Shown: positions 38,107 to 47,085, numbered from the stretch's first letter. The stretch is 64,000 bases of DNA from an uncultured Clostridia bacterium (GCA_948857205.1 CAQPRV010000062.1:1-64000); one strand, 5' to 3'. Notes: generated by a model not told the origin, from the sequence alone. Program-made: numbers and translations.

Positions 38107-38442
38107 CTATTGTATAACATCTTTTATGGCTTCACCAATAATTTTGTTTACATCTGCTATTACTAAATTGAATTTTGTTTCTGCATCAAAAAATCTTTTT
38201 GCTTCCTCATTTTGTATTAATTCTATATAAAGTTGTTGTATCTTTTTTTCTCCTTCTTCATTATGTTTGCCTGTTTGCATTACTTCAATTTGCAAATTGT
38301 ATCTTAATTTTTCAAATTCTTTTATTTTATTTTTTATTTCTATATTTAAGTTTATTGCTTCTTTTGCCATTTTATAATTTATATATTCTTCTGATTGTTT
38401 AATTTCTTGTGCCAATTTATTTGCTGTATCATATATTATCAT
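38107..38442 (-). CDS. ylbF: YlbF/YmcA-family regulator
   Basis: A 111-residue all-helical protein of the YlbF/YmcA family. In Bacillus, family members form a complex that affects RNase Y activity, competence and sporulation. Matching features: MIIYDTANKLAQEIKQSEEY at the N-terminus, a coiled middle and FFDAETKFNLVIADVNKIIG at the end. RBS AAGGAGAGAAAACAAA precedes the ATG. Confidence 0.8.
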   Translation of the reverse strand: MIIYDTANKLAQEIKQSEEYINYKMAKEAINLNIEIKNKIKEFEKLRYNLQIEVMQTGKHNEEGEKKIQQLYIELIQNEEAKRFFDAETKFNLVIADVNKIIGEAIKDVIQ

Positions 38443-38459
38443 TTTGTTTTCTCTCCTTA

Positions 38460-39557
38460 TTATATATTATTTTTTGAAATAATATTTTCATTATTATTAT
38501 TTTCTGCTTCAATTTTTATCTTTGCATCTGTAGGACAAATTTGTACAAATGTATTTCCATCATTTATTTCTATTTCTTTTCCATTTAAATCTTTATATTT
38601 AGTTTTTTCATTTCTTGCATTTTTTGTACATTTAATTTTTATTGATTTTCCATTTGTAATATAATATCCATCAAATGTACCAATATTCTTTAACCCTTGT
38701 CTTCCTTTTTTCTCTGTATCAGTTAAAGTATAATTATCGCATAGTGTTATTATTATGTTTTTTGTTGTAATTGTTTCACCAGTATCCCAATCTTTTTGTT
38801 CTATTTTTCTTGCATATCTTTCATACACTTGCTTTTCTTTATTGTATGTATATTTTACTGTTTGAAGATTTGAATGTGGAATTGTTATTGTCATTGCTTC
38901 TTCTCCTTCTTCAAGATTAACTTCGTCTGTTGCATATTTTAATACACTTTCTTTTGATGATGTTGTATTGTATTTTTTCTTTTTAGCAGATTCTAATATT
39001 TTCTCTGTACTAGTTACTGCATTATGTGGAGAGTTCTTGTCTTTAACTCTCCAAAATGTAACTCCATCTTCATAAATTCCATTTACATTGTTTATATTAT
39101 ATTTTTTTATGTCAGATTCCGCTTGCGGGCTTTGTCCAAAATGTGTATATATTGCATCATTTTCCATTACATAGTCTATAAAGTAGTGCCTTGCACTTCT
39201 TACTGGTCCAATTTTGTCAACATTTGCTCCTTTTAATAATGCCATTAGTCGTGTTTCTCCACCTTCTGCTATTATTTCATATACCATATATGCTTCTTGA
39301 ATACCAGCTTGTGGCCATGCTTCCTTATGATTATCTATCATTATTGCAATTGGTCTATCATTACCACTAAATATAGTTTCTTTTTTTTCGCTTAGACCTG
39401 CTATTACTATATTATTTTCCATTTCTTCTTTATTGCTTATTATTCCTACTTCTTCATTGTCTTTACCTTTTATTACTTTTTTTAATAATATTATTCCAAC
39501 TATTAAAATAATTATTGCTATTAAAATTATTAATATTTTTGCTCCTCTTTTTTTCAA
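38460..39557 (-). CDS. DUF3048 (YerB-like) exported protein
   Basis: A 365-residue envelope protein with an N-terminal membrane anchor (residues ~6-26, no lipobox Cys) and the two DUF3048 domains. NDRPIAIMIDNHKEAWPQAG and GETRLMALLKGANVDKIGPV then RSARHYF are diagnostic of the YerB family. The C-terminal domain carries WRVKDKNSPHNAVTS. Function unknown; probably acts at the cell surface. In line with ylbF and ybeY. Confidence 0.82.
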   Translation of the reverse strand: MKKRGAKILIILIAIIILIVGIILLKKVIKGKDNEEVGIISNKEEMENNIVIAGLSEKKETIFSGNDRPIAIMIDNHKEAWPQAGIQEAYMVYEIIAEGGETRLMALLKGANVDKIGPVRSARHYFIDYVMENDAIYTHFGQSPQAESDIKKYNINNVNGIYEDGVTFWRVKDKNSPHNAVTSTEKILESAKKKKYNTTSSKESVLKYATDEVNLEEGEEAMTITIPHSNLQTVKYTYNKEKQVYERYARKIEQKDWDTGETITTKNIIITLCDNYTLTDTEKKGRQGLKNIGTFDGYYITNGKSIKIKCTKNARNEKTKYKDLNGKEIEINDGNTFVQICPTDAKIKIEAENNNNENIISKNNI

Positions 39558-39569
39558 ACTTTTACTCCT

Positions 39570-40052
39570 TTAATCTCTTTTTATTTTTAAGTCATTTAAG
39601 ATTTTATCTTCTTTAATTCTCATATCTTTTTTATCTTTCTCTTCTATATGATCATATCCCATAAGATGATAAAAACCATGTACAACCATATAACTTAATT
39701 CTCTTTCAAAGCTATGTTCATATTCTTCTGCTTGCTCTTTAACTTTTTCTATTGATATTATTATATCTCCTAATATATCTTCATGTTCGTATTCTTCGTT
39801 TTCTATCTTTATTTTTAATTCTTCTTTTTCAAACATGGGAAAAGAAAGTACATCTGTTGCTCTATCTACATTACGATATTCTTTGTTGATTTTTTGTATG
39901 TTTTTTGGTGTTGTTAAAGTTATTGTAATGTTTAATTTTGAATTAGTTATTTTTTCTTCTTCAAAACATTTTGATAATACTTTCTCTATTATTTTATTAT
40001 ATTCTTCTTTTTGTTCTATCTCTTGATATATTATTTCATACATCTTATGCAA
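39570..40052 (-). CDS. ybeY: Endoribonuclease YbeY
   Basis: A 160-residue single-strand RNase for 16S rRNA 3' maturation and ribosome quality control. The zinc site HGFYHLMGYDH (His-x3-His-x5-His) lies at residues ~119-129, and NITITLTTPKNIQKINKEYR and RATDVLSFPM are conserved. It overlaps the stop of the preceding gene. In many Clostridia the order is yqfC-yqfD-phoH-ybeY; here another gene replaces phoH. Confidence 0.93.
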   Translation of the reverse strand: MHKMYEIIYQEIEQKEEYNKIIEKVLSKCFEEEKITNSKLNITITLTTPKNIQKINKEYRNVDRATDVLSFPMFEKEELKIKIENEEYEHEDILGDIIISIEKVKEQAEEYEHSFERELSYMVVHGFYHLMGYDHIEEKDKKDMRIKEDKILNDLKIKRD

Positions 40053-41241
40053 CTTCCTTAATTTTAATGTATTTTCCTTTTGATCTATATGTATTTTTTA
40101 TTACTTTCATTGCTCCATAATCTACTAATTTTCTTTTGTAATATTTTGTTATTTGACTATAATCTATTTTTTCATTTTGTATTTTTTTCATATCATTTTT
40201 TATGAATAATATTTCTTTTTGCTTGATGTATTCTATGAAGTCTGTTTCTTTTAGTTTTCCTATTTCTTTATATGTATTCCAGAATTTTTTATATTCTTCT
40301 CTTTCTGTTGCTGAATCCCAATATACTTTTGTTGATAATAATTTAACATTATAATCTTCTATTAAATTTATTAGCATAGAATATGCTTTTTCTCTTCTTG
40401 TGGTAATTTTTGTGTCTTGTACTAGACTTCTTGCATCTTTTAATAGTTTTTCGTAACATTGTTCTGCAACTATTAGTGGCAAACTATGTGTAAATAGTTT
40501 TCTACTTATTCCAAGTAATATCATATTTTTTTCTATTATGTCTCTTGTATCTAGTTTACCTACTGTATATGATTCATATTTTTCATATTCTGTTGTTATA
40601 TCTTTTAAGTTTTCTTCATTAATTTTTACTGATAATATGTTTTGTATGTAATCTTCTAGTGTATGAAATATTTTTGTATATACCCATTCTTTTGTTGAGT
40701 CATATACGTTTGTGTGGTCTGCTATTTTTATTGAGTAATTCTTTAGTATCGCTTTATATAATGTGTCCATTTTTGATATATAAAATTTACTGTATTTTTG
40801 CTTTAGCTTTTCTTTTTCTCCAATTTTTATTCCTTCATAATCAAGTTCTAATAAGTATTTTTGTTTCCTATATTTGTATTCAATGTATTCGTGTTCTTTT
40901 AGACTTGTAACTTCATAATATTTTGATAATGCATTTTTTTCAAATTCTGTTGCTATTTCATTTTTTACTTTTTTATATATTGAATCCATTACATATTTGT
41001 CTAATGATGCTAAATAAGTTTCATATGCTGAGTCATATTTTTTTTCTAGTTCTTCATTGTCATAGTTTTCGTTGTTTATTTTGTAATTTTCAAATGCTTT
41101 TATTACATTATTTCTTTTCATTGAAATTAACATTCCATTTATTCCTATTTTAGTAGGTATTAATAGTTTTGTTAATGTGTTTGTTATTTTATTAAAAAAG
41201 GTTTTGTCTGCTCCAGTTATTCTTAAACTTCTTTCTTCCAT
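40045..41241 (-). CDS. Unknown protein between yqfD and ybeY
   Basis: A 398-residue protein I do not recognise. It is helical and charged, with no signal peptide, no membrane helix and no P-loop, so it is not PhoH, which often occupies this position. Blocks such as ATEFEKNALSKYYEV and YDSAYETYLASLDKYV suggest long helices. Start 41241 follows GAAGGGATGATTAAA; the frame continues upstream into yqfD without an RBS. Its stop overlaps the ybeY start by 8 bases, so the two are co-translated. A link to sporulation or ribosome maturation is suggested only by position. Confidence 0.6.
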   Translation of the reverse strand: MEERSLRITGADKTFFNKITNTLTKLLIPTKIGINGMLISMKRNNVIKAFENYKINNENYDNEELEKKYDSAYETYLASLDKYVMDSIYKKVKNEIATEFEKNALSKYYEVTSLKEHEYIEYKYRKQKYLLELDYEGIKIGEKEKLKQKYSKFYISKMDTLYKAILKNYSIKIADHTNVYDSTKEWVYTKIFHTLEDYIQNILSVKINEENLKDITTEYEKYESYTVGKLDTRDIIEKNMILLGISRKLFTHSLPLIVAEQCYEKLLKDARSLVQDTKITTRREKAYSMLINLIEDYNVKLLSTKVYWDSATEREEYKKFWNTYKEIGKLKETDFIEYIKQKEILFIKNDMKKIQNEKIDYSQITKYYKRKLVDYGAMKVIKNTYRSKGKYIKIKEVA

Positions 41242-41254
41242 TTTAATCATCCCT

Positions 41255-42439
41255 TCAAAATACAATTTTTTCATTTGTCCCTATGTTTTCCAATACTTCA
41301 TATGTGACATAGACTTCTATTCCATCTTCTAATTCATATGTATTAATATTCTTGTTTACTATTTTTTCTTTGTCTATTATTTCTTTATCTAATTCTTCTT
41401 GTAGTTGTTGTATCCCTACGTTTTTTGCTTCTTGGATATTATATTTTCTTTGTTTTTCTTCCTTTTCTTTGTTTGTTGTTTTTATTATTGATATAGGTAA
41501 ATAAAAGTCAGAAAATATTTTTAATTTGCTTTCGTTTTCTATTGTATCATAAATTTTAAATTTTGAAACCCCTTTACCCAAATTTATTTTAAAATTATTA
41601 AATTTTATTGCATATTTTTTTTCTATGTTTCCTGTTTCTGTTTGCTCCGTAGCATTATAAGTTATTTTTTTGTTTTTAGTATACCATACTTTCGCTTGTA
41701 TTTCACCTTTACTATGTACATATCTTATTCCAGTATATTTTCCTTCCATCCATCCATTTATTAAAACTTCTCCTTCTTTTACTGTATCTCCTACTTTTAC
41801 ATTTGCAGTTCCCGTTTGTGCATTTATTTTAGTAATTATTCCAGCTTTGTTTGAAACTATACTGCAATATTCGTTCTCATCTATTATATCTGGTTTTTTA
41901 TCTGATTTGACTATTTTTACTATTGCATTTGTGCCTTTTAGTTCTATCCCCGCCCATGCTATGTCCTGTCTTTCTAGTCTTAGTTTGTTAATTATTTCTT
42001 TTGTATTTATTTTTGATTTTAGTTTTCCTATTTTTAGTCCTGCAATTTCAAGGTCTTCGGATATATTTTCTAAGTAGTTATTGTCTTCAACTTCTATTTG
42101 AACATTCCATACAAAGTTTGATGATATAATTATTAGACTAATTAATACTATTAGCAGAAAAATAAATACTTTTCTTTTTTTATATTTATGTACTAAAAAT
42201 GGCAATCCTTTTTTTCTTTCTATTTTAATTTTACATCTTGTCTTTTTTGCTATTTGACATATTTCTTTAAATTCTTTTATTCTAACATTGAAATGTAGTT
42301 GTACATCTTTTTTTCTCTTTAAGTTCCATATCATTATATTATTTGTTTTGCATATATTTATAAATCTTTCTATGTAATATCCTTCTATTGTTAATCTTAA
42401 ATATCCTAATATATAACTTAATATAATTTTTATAAACAT
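41255..42439 (-). CDS. yqfD: Sporulation protein YqfD
   Basis: A 394-residue mother-cell sporulation membrane protein. One central membrane helix (VFIFLLIVLISLIIISSNFV, residues ~92-111) separates a cytoplasmic N-terminal region from a large extracytoplasmic part with VGDTVKEGEVLINGWMEGKY and the conserved GTGTxxV-like AQTGTANVKVGD. Typical length and place directly after yqfC. In Bacillus, the yqfD homologue is required for efficient sporulation. Confidence 0.9.
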   Translation of the reverse strand: MFIKIILSYILGYLRLTIEGYYIERFINICKTNNIMIWNLKRKKDVQLHFNVRIKEFKEICQIAKKTRCKIKIERKKGLPFLVHKYKKRKVFIFLLIVLISLIIISSNFVWNVQIEVEDNNYLENISEDLEIAGLKIGKLKSKINTKEIINKLRLERQDIAWAGIELKGTNAIVKIVKSDKKPDIIDENEYCSIVSNKAGIITKINAQTGTANVKVGDTVKEGEVLINGWMEGKYTGIRYVHSKGEIQAKVWYTKNKKITYNATEQTETGNIEKKYAIKFNNFKINLGKGVSKFKIYDTIENESKLKIFSDFYLPISIIKTTNKEKEEKQRKYNIQEAKNVGIQQLQEELDKEIIDKEKIVNKNINTYELEDGIEVYVTYEVLENIGTNEKIVF

Positions 42440-42450
42440 AGTAAACTCCT

Positions 42451-42729
42451 TTAATCAACTGTTCTTTCTATATCTATGCTTTCTATTTTTCCATTTACTT
42501 TTATATCATCATCTGTCATATTTTCTAAACTTAAATTATAACCATTTATGTTTATAATTCCTATATGTGTATTTATTCTAACAAAATATTCTTCATATTC
42601 TAGTATTCCTTTAAAATTTTCTATTATTATTTCGTCAAATCCTGTTATTATAACTTTTGGAATATTTGAACATACTTCTTTTGGTAACTCTAATAGTTTA
42701 TCAAATTTATTATAATTACTTTTTTTCAT
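42451..42729 (-). CDS. yqfC: Sporulation protein YqfC
   Basis: A 92-residue YabP/YqfC-family protein, expressed in the mother cell under sigma-E in Bacillus. LELPKEVCSNIPKVIITGFD and INGYNLSLENMTDDDIKVNG match the family. ATG 42729 follows GAGGGAGGAACT. The open frame extends upstream to 42780 and overlaps the pdaA 3' part by four bases, but has no RBS there. Confidence 0.88.
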   Translation of the reverse strand: MKKSNYNKFDKLLELPKEVCSNIPKVIITGFDEIIIENFKGILEYEEYFVRINTHIGIININGYNLSLENMTDDDIKVNGKIESIDIERTVD

Positions 42730-42776
42730 AGTTCCTCCCTCTATCATAACAATGATTTTTTCCTGCGTCCCAAAAA

Positions 42777-43177
42777 TCATTTTTCAAATTCGTCTAGTGA
42801 TTTGAATTCATATCCCATGTTTTTTGCTTCTTTTATTATGCTATCTAATAGGTCTGTATTTGTTTTTGAGTTTCCATGTAATAGCATTATTTCTCCATTA
42901 TGCAAATTATTTATTATCTTTGTTTTTGATTTTTGTTCATCTGGCTGTTTATTTTCGTTCCAGTCTTCATATGCAAAGGACCACATTACTGTTTTATATC
43001 CTATTGTTTGTGTTAGTTGTAAGGTTCTTTGACTAAATTCGCCTTTTGGTGGTCTCATGTATTTCATTTCATAACCAAATTTTTCATAGATTGTTGTGTG
43101 TAATTCTGTCATTTCTGATTTTACTTTTTCATCTTCTAAATCTGGCATACTTTTATGATTAACAGTATGATTTCCTA
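42777..43177 (-). CDS. pdaA: PdaA 3' part (spore cortex deacetylase), separated from its 5' part
   Basis: The C-terminal half of a NodB-type polysaccharide deacetylase: GNHTVNHKSMPDLEDEKV, MRPPKGEFSQRTL, SFAYEDW and IMLLHGNSKTN follow B. subtilis PdaA closely. It has no start codon with an RBS; the open frame merely runs back through attR to 43244. The matching N-terminal half is at 60218-60652. Joining them at the shared GGA AAT CAT ACT gives an in-frame 273-residue protein, like B. subtilis PdaA (263). PdaA makes the muramic delta-lactam needed for spore germination. It is followed by yqfC and yqfD, a sporulation operon. Confidence 0.9.
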
Positions 43178-43197
43178 ATTTCTTAATGTCTAAATTT
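43164..43197 (-). other. attR of the pdaA element
   Basis: The 14-bp core shared with the other junction (plus strand AGTATGATTTCCTA, 43164-43177), then the element-side arm to 43197. That arm, read on the minus strand, is AAATTTA-GACATTAA-GAAA-TTAGGA. It matches 22 of 25 positions of the inverted arm at the other end, allowing a 2-bp offset. Confidence 0.8.
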
Positions 43198-43201
43198 ATT
43201 T

Positions 43202-43238
43202 CAGTTCCTGGAAGCTTTAGCTGACGTAGAACTGAATT
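43202..43238. repeat. Inverted repeat between attR and recombinase
   Basis: Perfect 8-base arms TTCAGTTC / GAACTGAA, 21 bases apart, followed at ~43249-43279 by a second hairpin (AAATTCT / AGAATTT with ATGAC / GTCAT). It could be a protein-binding site for the recombinase or its partner, or the recombinase transcript terminator. Confidence 0.4.
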
Positions 43239-43328
43239 ATGCAAATGTTACAAATTCTTATGACTTGTCATTTAGAATTTGTTAATTTGTTTATCGGTTT
43301 CTTAACCATTTTTTTATGTTATATGTAT

Positions 43329-44963
43329 TTACTTGTTATTGACATTAATATTATTCTGAAAAGTTAGTTTAATTTTTATATTTTTTTCTTTATCAAATTC
43401 TATTCTTTTAATTAGCTTTTCTAATATCATTTTATTAAGCTTTTCCATTTTTAAGAACTCATTTGCTATTTGTTTTATTTCTTTAAAATCTATTTGTGGC
43501 AATTTCTCTTTACTTTCTTTTAATTCTTTTTCTAATTTTTTAATCTCTTTTAGAATTTTATTTCTTTCGTTTTGTTTCTTCTCGTAAATTATTTTAAAAT
43601 CTTCTAATTGTATTACTTTATTTATTTTATCTTGATAAATTTCTTCAATTGTATTCTCTATATTTTGTAAAGTATTTTTTAATTCTTGTAATTTTATACT
43701 TAGTAAATTACTTTTTGTTTGTGCTTGAATTTCCGCTTCTTGATAAATTTGCTTAATCTCTTTTTCTAACAAACTTATTTTTTCTATCTCTACTTTTATT
43801 GTTTGTTGTACTGCTTCTTCGATTAAATTTGCTGATATTTGCTTACAATCACATAATCCACTATAATTATTTCTTTTCGAACAGATAAAATAAGTTGCTC
43901 TCCAAATACTTCCATCTTTCCTTTTTTCTTCTCTACATCTTAAAGTTGCCTTATTTCCACATTCCCCACAATATACTAAACCTTTTAAAGGATGGTCATA
44001 TTTTCTATCTCTTGCTTTTGTATAACCATTTAATTTTTCTTGTGCTTTATTCCAAGTTTCTATATCAATTATTGCTTCATGCATATTTTCTAAAACAATA
44101 TGTTCTTCTTTTTTTGTACATCTTACTTTAGCTATTTTATGGCTTACTTTTTGAAATTTTCTTCCTACTACACTTCCTAGATAAACTTCATTTCTTAAAA
44201 TCTTGCCAATTTGTGCTCTAAGCCAAATATATTTTCCATTTGGATTTCTACTACATTTTTTCATATAAGTTTGAATTTTTAAATATACTGCTGGTGGCTC
44301 TATGTCTCTTCTATTTAACTCATCAGCTATTTTTATGGTTGACATTCCTTTATTTACATACATATCAAATATTTCTTTTATGATTTGTGAGCTAAACTCA
44401 TCTGGTATTAAATGATTTTTTTGCTTGATATCTTTTTTGTAACCATATGGTGGTATTCCTGCTTGATATTCTCCTTTTTCTATTTTTCTTTGTTTTACAC
44501 TTTTTATTTTATTGGATATGTCTTGTGCATAATAGTCATTAAAGCTAAGTTTGAATGTTAAAAATTGCAATCCATCTGCTTTTAAAGTATCTACATTATC
44601 TCCAATCGCTATGTATCTTATATTTTTACCTGGCAAAAATCTTTCTAAATAATATCCTGTATCAATATGATCTCTTCCAAATCTTGATAAGTCTTTTGTT
44701 ATGATACAATCAATTTTTTCTTCTTCTATGTCTTTTAGCATTTTTTGAAATCCAGGTCTATTAAAATTTGTTCCTGTATAACCATCATCTACATATTCTC
44801 CTACTTCTATTAATTCTTTATGTCCTAGTATGTAATTATCAATAATATCCCTTTGGTTTTCTACACTTTCACTTTCCCTGTCATCTCCATCCTCACGAGA
44901 TAAACGTATGTATTTTGCAACTCTTATGTTTCTATAACTATTCACTCTATTTATCTTAATCAC
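43329..44963 (-). CDS. Large serine recombinase
   Basis: A 544-residue site-specific recombinase. Resolvase catalytic domain at residues ~13-150 with the nucleophile Ser in YIRLSRED and the Arg cluster in TKDLSRFGRDH. Recombinase domain from ~165, zinc ribbon with Cys pairs in LVYCGECG ... FICSKR ... CDCKQ at ~335-390, then a long coiled coil typical of integrases that control directionality. Such enzymes integrate and, with a partner protein, excise phages, ICEs and sporulation-controlled elements. It lies 0.15 kb from attR inside the element. Start uncertain: GTG 44963 lies right next to AAAGGAGA; a second GTG is six codons on. Confidence 0.92.
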   Translation of the reverse strand: MIKINRVNSYRNIRVAKYIRLSREDGDDRESESVENQRDIIDNYILGHKELIEVGEYVDDGYTGTNFNRPGFQKMLKDIEEEKIDCIITKDLSRFGRDHIDTGYYLERFLPGKNIRYIAIGDNVDTLKADGLQFLTFKLSFNDYYAQDISNKIKSVKQRKIEKGEYQAGIPPYGYKKDIKQKNHLIPDEFSSQIIKEIFDMYVNKGMSTIKIADELNRRDIEPPAVYLKIQTYMKKCSRNPNGKYIWLRAQIGKILRNEVYLGSVVGRKFQKVSHKIAKVRCTKKEEHIVLENMHEAIIDIETWNKAQEKLNGYTKARDRKYDHPLKGLVYCGECGNKATLRCREEKRKDGSIWRATYFICSKRNNYSGLCDCKQISANLIEEAVQQTIKVEIEKISLLEKEIKQIYQEAEIQAQTKSNLLSIKLQELKNTLQNIENTIEEIYQDKINKVIQLEDFKIIYEKKQNERNKILKEIKKLEKELKESKEKLPQIDFKEIKQIANEFLKMEKLNKMILEKLIKRIEFDKEKNIKIKLTFQNNINVNNK

Positions 44964-45048
44964 TCTCCTTTTTTGAGAGTAAATAGCCTATTTAAAGTTA
45001 TTCAAATTGTAACATGTTCTCTATAATTTGTTAGCTCCAAATAAGCAT

Positions 45049-45168
45049 TTATTTTTCATTTATCGTAATATATTCTATATATTGTTCTGTTAATAGGTCT
45101 ATTATTATTTGTTTCAAATCCTCTTGTCCATATTCTATTTTAATATTTATATCTTGTTCATTTTTCAT
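45049..45168 (-). CDS. Small ORF upstream of the recombinase, possible directionality factor
   Basis: A 39-residue acidic protein starting MKNEQDINIKIEYGQEDLKQ and ending YITINEK. ATG at 45168 follows AAGGAGACAAAACATT, a good RBS. Same strand as the recombinase and 85 bases upstream of it. No family recognised. Small proteins next to serine integrases sometimes act as recombination directionality factors, so this is a candidate, purely by position. Confidence 0.55.
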   Translation of the reverse strand: MKNEQDINIKIEYGQEDLKQIIIDLLTEQYIEYITINEK

Positions 45169-45291
45169 AATGTTTTGTCTCCTTATAAGTTTTGTTTAAT
45201 TTTATGAATAGAAATTTAAAGTTATTACTCTATTATTAAAAACAAACTTAAAATATGAAAATGGGACAAAACTAGAAAATTTAACATCAAA

Positions 45292-45323
45292 AAAGAGATA
45301 CTAATTTTATTAATGTATCTCTT
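45292..45323 (-). terminator. Terminator downstream of a degraded gene
   Basis: AAGAGATAC / GTATCTCTT arms followed on the minus strand by six Ts. Confidence 0.7.
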
Positions 45324-45358
45324 ACTTTTCTATTATTTTCCATATTTATTGTAATTTG

Positions 45359-45640
45359 TTATTCAAAATAGTATGTTTCATTTTTGTTATTTTGAATTGT
45401 TGCATTTTTAGGTATATCAGAAGTAAGAAAATCTTTCTCACTTTTTATTATACCTTTCCATATTATTTTAGATATATCTTCATCTCCAATCATTTTAATA
45501 ACTTGCAATTTTGCAGTTACTTCGTATTATTGCTATTATCTTTTTTTATTGCTGAACCAATTACCATACCCAAAAGCATACCAATACACATTCCAACCCC
45601 TATGCAAGTACCAATGTTTTCTAGTTCTCTGTTTTAATCT
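45359..45640 (-). pseudogene. Remnant of a small membrane protein gene
   Basis: Two pieces in different frames. The upstream piece encodes a Gly-rich hydrophobic segment (IGTCIGVGMCIGMLLGMVIG) and stops at about 45540. The downstream piece (VTAKLQVIKMIGDEDISK ... NETYYFE) is open to a stop at 45359. No usable start codon. The junction does not involve CGG, so this is ordinary decay rather than the recoding seen elsewhere. Family not identified. Confidence 0.5.
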
Positions 45641-45687
45641 AAAAAGTACAGAAAAAATACAGAGTTCCCACCATAGTATATTCTTGT

Positions 45688-46545
45688 TTATTTAACATTT
45701 TCATATACTTCTTTTAATATTTCATATCGCTTTTCTATAATCTTTTTATAGAAATTTTTTCTTGCTATAGACATACCTTCCACATCATCAATAAATCTAT
45801 TTATTGTATCTATATTAATATTTAAAAATAATCTTATAATAGCCTTATTACATTCTTCATTATTCATTTGTTTCATATATGTCATATAATTAATTTTCTT
45901 TCCATTTTCTTTTAAACAAGAATAACAATTTATTGCCATATTTTTTAATTCTATTTCATTTATTTTCTCAATTTTCTCATCTTCAAGCATTGGATTTAAT
46001 GCTGAACCACAATCATATATTGGAGAAAATTTTACTTTTCCTGTATTTTTATTCAATACGAATCCCCAGTTACCATTGTGCCTATCTGTATTTCCAATTA
46101 AACTATCAATAACAAACATGTCCCAAAATTTCTGTTTTGTTTCTTCTGTATGAATCATTTTGCTTTCTTCTATAACTTCCATAATATCATTTAATTCTGT
46201 TTCTATTTTTTTGTCTGGATTTGTACTTAATGCTAAATTTTCAAATTCATATAATATATGTTCATTGTCTGTAAAATCCTCACATGCACATACTATCTTT
46301 TCTTTTCCATTATAGTTATACTTCCCCAGTATTGTATTTTGAACTTCAAAATCGCATATTTTAAATATATTGCTTCCAATATATTCGGAAAAAGCATTAT
46401 TAATATAAGATATATTTTTATTTTTTTCTCTAACTGGATCTGGAAATTTTACTAAATATTTTTTATTATCATATATTAAAGTTTTCTTTTTTTCTGAACC
46501 TTTATAATTATTAAATTCTTCTATTGCATTTGTAAAATCAATCAT
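45688..46545 (-). CDS. HipA-like / CtkA-type kinase
   Basis: A 285-residue protein with the HipA C-terminal kinase fold. The catalytic loop is NTDRHNGNWGF (about residues 151-161) and the metal-binding DFG equivalent is PIYDCGSALNP (~176-186). The N-terminal half has the phosphate-binding Lys region KKYLVKFPDPV. Related proteins are HipA toxins and Helicobacter CtkA. No HipB-like antitoxin gene is adjacent, and the HipA N-terminal subdomain is missing, so CtkA-like is the better comparison. RBS CGGAGGAAATACA precedes the ATG. Accessory gene of the element. Confidence 0.75.
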   Translation of the reverse strand: MIDFTNAIEEFNNYKGSEKKKTLIYDNKKYLVKFPDPVREKNKNISYINNAFSEYIGSNIFKICDFEVQNTILGKYNYNGKEKIVCACEDFTDNEHILYEFENLALSTNPDKKIETELNDIMEVIEESKMIHTEETKQKFWDMFVIDSLIGNTDRHNGNWGFVLNKNTGKVKFSPIYDCGSALNPMLEDEKIEKINEIELKNMAINCYSCLKENGKKINYMTYMKQMNNEECNKAIIRLFLNINIDTINRFIDDVEGMSIARKNFYKKIIEKRYEILKEVYENVK

Positions 46546-46768
46546 TGTATTTCCTCCGATTTTTATTATCTAGTTATTAGTATAGCACAAACTATTTGTA
46601 TTGACTATATTTTGCAAAATATATTTTAATTCTTTCAGTAACTAATCACCTCTCTTTTTATATTTGAATAAAAATTGTTATTATTTACCCTATTTATTGT
46701 AACTTGTCTTTTAACTATTTATTCTATAAATTCTATAAAGTAATAATCTCTATAGTCATTTATTCTTT

Positions 46769-47050
46769 TCAGTTCATCAAATTGAATCGAGAAATTTCTT
46801 GATGATTTAAATTATCAATACTTCCTATATGATTTAATATACATACTTTGACAAGTTCAATTTTGTCATCATCATATTTAAATTTCTTTAAAATTTCACT
46901 TGCTATTTTAGCTCCATGTATATGATGTTCTTTATACAATTTATAATCTGTAAATGAAGCAATGTCATGTAACCAAGCTGAAATTATACATACCTCTTTA
47001 TCAACATTATATTTATTAGCAAGATTATATAATGAATTGTGTATTTTACA
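46769..47050 (-). pseudogene. HD-domain phosphohydrolase remnant
   Basis: Open frame without a start codon, beginning just after a stop. It encodes HNSLYNLANKYNVDKEV, then the HD motif AWLHDIASFTDYK, HHIHGAKIASEIL and VCILNHIGS. This is most of a small HD-superfamily hydrolase, missing roughly the first 20-30 residues with the first metal-binding His. It lies in the 630-bp gap between the kinase and the HD-GYP-like gene; the rest of that gap shows no gene. Confidence 0.6.
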
Positions 47051-47085
47051 TTATTTAAAAGTATTAAGACAGTCTATGATAATTT

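Noticed and set aside
42777..43244. The 3' pdaA part as an independent deacetylase gene starting at 43244
   Set aside because: No ribosome binding site. The first 23 codons come from the recombinase-side att arm, and the catalytic N-terminal motifs are at 60.2-60.65 kb.
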